From: Aphanothece sacrum FPU1
GTDB taxonomy: Bacteria; Cyanobacteriota; Cyanobacteriia; Cyanobacteriales; Microcystaceae
Length of the DNA stretch: 64,000 nt
Assembly: GCF_003864295.1 (NCBI RefSeq)
Contig: NZ_BDQK01000001.1
Location: 666,676 to 730,675 of the forward strand
Reading direction: 5' to 3'
Of the stretch, positions 62,284 through 64,000 are shown one piece after another. Within the stretch, counting starts at the first letter, position 1. Every line of letters begins with the position of its first letter. Both the position numbers and the translations under genes were made by a program. The notes under the pieces are model-generated. The model made no database searches, was not told where the DNA came from, and worked only from the letters and a program-made list of their open reading frames with translations.

Positions 62284-63666
62284 ATGAACCCAGTCTATCC
62301 GTGGTATTGGCGATCGCTTCCTTTGAACCAGCGTATTGGTTCAGATATTTTTCAATGTTTGTTTGCTGATCATACGATCGCTACTTTGTTAGAAAGTCCT
62401 TTTCCCACTCCAACAGACTATCCTTATTTATCGCGTTATTCTATTTGTGCGGGAGAACCTCGTATTATAGGGGGTAAAACTCAATTATGGACTCCTCAAA
62501 TTGGAGAAATTTTACCTTTTTTAACTGATTTATTACAAAAGGATCAGTTTATCCCCCAACAACCAGATCATCTACCCTTTATTGGGGGTTGGTTAGGGTG
62601 GTTAGGCTATGATTTAGCCAGAGAAATTGAGCAATTACCCCAGTTTAACCAAGATCCTCTCCCTTTTCCTCTGGCTTATTGGTATGAACCTGCTTCTTTT
62701 GCTATTTTAGACCATCTTGAACAAACTTTATGGTTAGCTAGTACGACCCTCTCAGAACTCGATCATTTGCAACACCGTCTTATCTCATCACCCCATCACC
62801 CCATCACCTCATTACTCCATCACTCCATCACCTCATCACCTATCTCTTTTTATACTGCCCAAAATGAATACGAAAATGCTGTCCGTCAGGCCAAAAAATA
62901 TATTCAAGCTGGGGATATTTTTCAAGCTAATTTATCCTTAAGATTTCATAGCACTACCCCTACAGATAGTTGGTCAATTTATCGTAAACTACAACAAATT
63001 AATCCTTCTCCTTTTGCTAGTTATTGGCGAACTCCTTGGGGAGATGTTATTAGTTGTTCACCGGAAAGATTAGTTAATTTACAAGGAAATATTGCTCAAA
63101 CTCGTCCTATTGCTGGAACTCGTCCCCGTGGCAAAACTCCTCAACAAGAACAATCTTTATGGCAAGAATTAACCCGCGATCGCAAAGAATTGGCGGAACA
63201 TATTATGTTAGTAGATTTAGAACGCAATGATTTAGGACGAGTATGTGAATGGGGAACAGTAAAAGTTGATGAACTTTTAACGGTGGAACGTTATAGTCAT
63301 GTCATGCACTTAGTTAGTAATGTCAAGGGAATTTTAAGCCGCGATCACACTCCAATTGATTTAATTAGCTCATTATTTCCTGGAGGAACTATTACGGGAT
63401 GTCCTAAAGTTCGCTGTATGGAAATTATAGAAGAACTCGAACCTGTTAAGCGTAATCTATTTTATGGGTCTTGTGGTTATTTAGATCGACGAGGCAATCT
63501 TGACTTAAATATTTTGATTCGGACACTTTTATATACTCCTTTATCTGCTAGTTTAAATGGGGTTTGGGGACAAGTTGGGGCCGGAATAGTTGCTGATAGT
63601 GATCCCCATAAAGAATGGATAGAATCTCTACAAAAAGCACAAGCACAGTTAGCAGCTTTGCAATAA
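62284..63666 (+). CDS. Chorismate-using enzyme, anthranilate synthase component I / PabB family
   Basis: The 460-residue protein has the TrpE/PabB fold: N-terminal LPFIGGWLGWLGYDLAREIE, and the C-terminal chorismate-binding domain with QAGDIFQANLSLRF, RPIAGTRPRGKTPQQEQSLW, ERNDLGRVCEWGTV, FPGGTITGCPKVRCMEIIEE and GVWGQVGAGIVADSDPHKEW. The alanine in PIAGTRPRG is the TrpE residue (PabB has lysine, PIKGT), but the short N-terminal part is PabB-like, so I leave the symbol open. A linker near residues 165-190 (SSPHHPITSLLHHSITSS) is encoded by an octamer tandem repeat. The glutaminase partner is not adjacent. Confidence 0.85.
   Translation: MNPVYPWYWRSLPLNQRIGSDIFQCLFADHTIATLLESPFPTPTDYPYLSRYSICAGEPRIIGGKTQLWTPQIGEILPFLTDLLQKDQFIPQQPDHLPFIGGWLGWLGYDLAREIEQLPQFNQDPLPFPLAYWYEPASFAILDHLEQTLWLASTTLSELDHLQHRLISSPHHPITSLLHHSITSSPISFYTAQNEYENAVRQAKKYIQAGDIFQANLSLRFHSTTPTDSWSIYRKLQQINPSPFASYWRTPWGDVISCSPERLVNLQGNIAQTRPIAGTRPRGKTPQQEQSLWQELTRDRKELAEHIMLVDLERNDLGRVCEWGTVKVDELLTVERYSHVMHLVSNVKGILSRDHTPIDLISSLFPGGTITGCPKVRCMEIIEELEPVKRNLFYGSCGYLDRRGNLDLNILIRTLLYTPLSASLNGVWGQVGAGIVADSDPHKEWIESLQKAQAQLAALQ
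62784..62839 (+). repeat. Octamer array (YYCATYAC x 7) inside the trpE/pabB-like gene
   Basis: Seven perfect 8-bp periods run from 62784: CTCATCAC, CCCATCAC, CCCATCAC, CTCATTAC, TCCATCAC, TCCATCAC, CTCATCAC. Because 8 is not a multiple of 3, the repeat is translated in all three phases, giving the Ser/His/Ile/Thr-rich linker. Confidence 0.95.
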
Positions 63667-63818
63667 AAATACTAGATATTATTCTTACTTCACGGTCAAA
63701 AATTCTGACTTGACAACTGAAATTAATCTGTGTTGGTTGTATTGGTTTAATTTGTAGGGGCATGGCATCATTAATCTAAGGATGAAACCTAAATAATTAT
63801 ATTGCCATTCATCTGCTT

Positions 63819-64000
63819 TTAATTAGAATTTTTTGGCTTTAAACTCTTAACTAATGCTTGAAATTGTTGTTGCAAATACTCTAAATTTTGGGTATTTTCT
63901 CCATATCGCCAACTCACATAAGCTTGAGAAATTTCTGCAATAATTTCTGCTTGTTCGCTGGGATGTTGTTGACGGGAAACTTCTACATATTCTAAGGGCG
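63819..64000 (-). CDS. C-terminal end of a transglutaminase-like (TgpA/DUF4129) protein, partial
   Basis: The minus strand encodes about 59 residues to a TAA at 63819-63821: PLEYVEVSRQQHPSEQAEII, then AEISQAYVSWRYGENTQNLE, then YLQQQFQALVKSLKPKN. The IAEISQAYVxWRYG pattern is typical of the DUF4129 segment that ends cyanobacterial membrane transglutaminase-like proteins. The catalytic part lies outside the window. Confidence 0.65.
   Translation of the reverse strand, partial: PLEYVEVSRQQHPSEQAEIIAEISQAYVSWRYGENTQNLEYLQQQFQALVKSLKPKNSN

Overview
The window is chromosomal DNA of a cyanobacterium, most likely a unicellular chroococcalean of the Crocosphaera/Cyanothece/Microcystis kind. The support is: ndhC-ndhK-ndhJ, a three-POTRA-type Omp85 protein next to lpxC, a PEP-CTERM protein, DUF3493, DUF6930 and DUF1499 proteins, an orthocaspase, a GlgA2-type glycogen synthase, an AT-rich base composition, and roughly thirty copies of the HIP1 octamer GCGATCGC seen by eye. 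No rRNA is present; one tRNA (Thr, anticodon CGT) was found.

Layout. 1-5400 is an accessory block: a partial GT2 glycosyltransferase, two PD-(D/E)XK-like nucleases with coiled-coil N-termini, an MNT/HEPN pair, a Uma2 nuclease, and an ImmA/IrrE metalloprotease with a PIN-like partner. 5574-16633 is mainly housekeeping: a paralogous EF-G, rsmI, a PfkB kinase, ruvA, hicB with a hicA stump, an aldo/keto reductase, a DUF218 protein, tRNA-Thr, FKBP, and a JAMM protease next to a MoeB-rhodanese enzyme. 16972-19406 encodes a REC protein followed by a REC-PAS-AAA-like ATPase fusion. 19862-24493 holds a PEP-CTERM protein, ATP sulfurylase and a pseudo-orthocaspase. 24493-30523 is rich in mobile elements: an IS605-type tnpB scar, an IS607 element, an IS1634 element inside an ATPase remnant, and a small MITE. 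30550-45335 is housekeeping again: ilvB, a cNMP-binding protein, purC, omp85, lpxC, a group 2 sigma factor, priA and trmFO. 45336-53500 is accessory: an LRR protein, a lipoprotein, a second Uma2, recR with an apparent ATT start, a ketoacyl synthase, a broken ABCG transporter, and a 331-bp tandem array of antitoxin genes ahead of a PIN toxin. 53786-64000 contains ndhCKJ, DUF29, DUF1499, an esterase, glgA, lapA, pfkA, a TrpE/PabB-type enzyme and the end of a transglutaminase-like gene.

Three patterns stand out. First, a dispersed element of about 190 bp (three full copies, several partial ones) has terminal inverted repeats and four internal hairpins whose stems are kept while loops vary. Second, several toxin-antitoxin loci keep an intact antitoxin while the toxin is cut to 11-28 codons (hicA, a RelE-like gene, a MazF/PemK-like gene, two vapC stumps). 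Third, short tandem octamers have been written into the coding sequences of priA and the trpE-like gene. A family of 28-bp palindromes at gene 3' ends probably doubles as terminators.

All assignments come from reading the sequence and knowledge of protein families; no database search or folding program was run.
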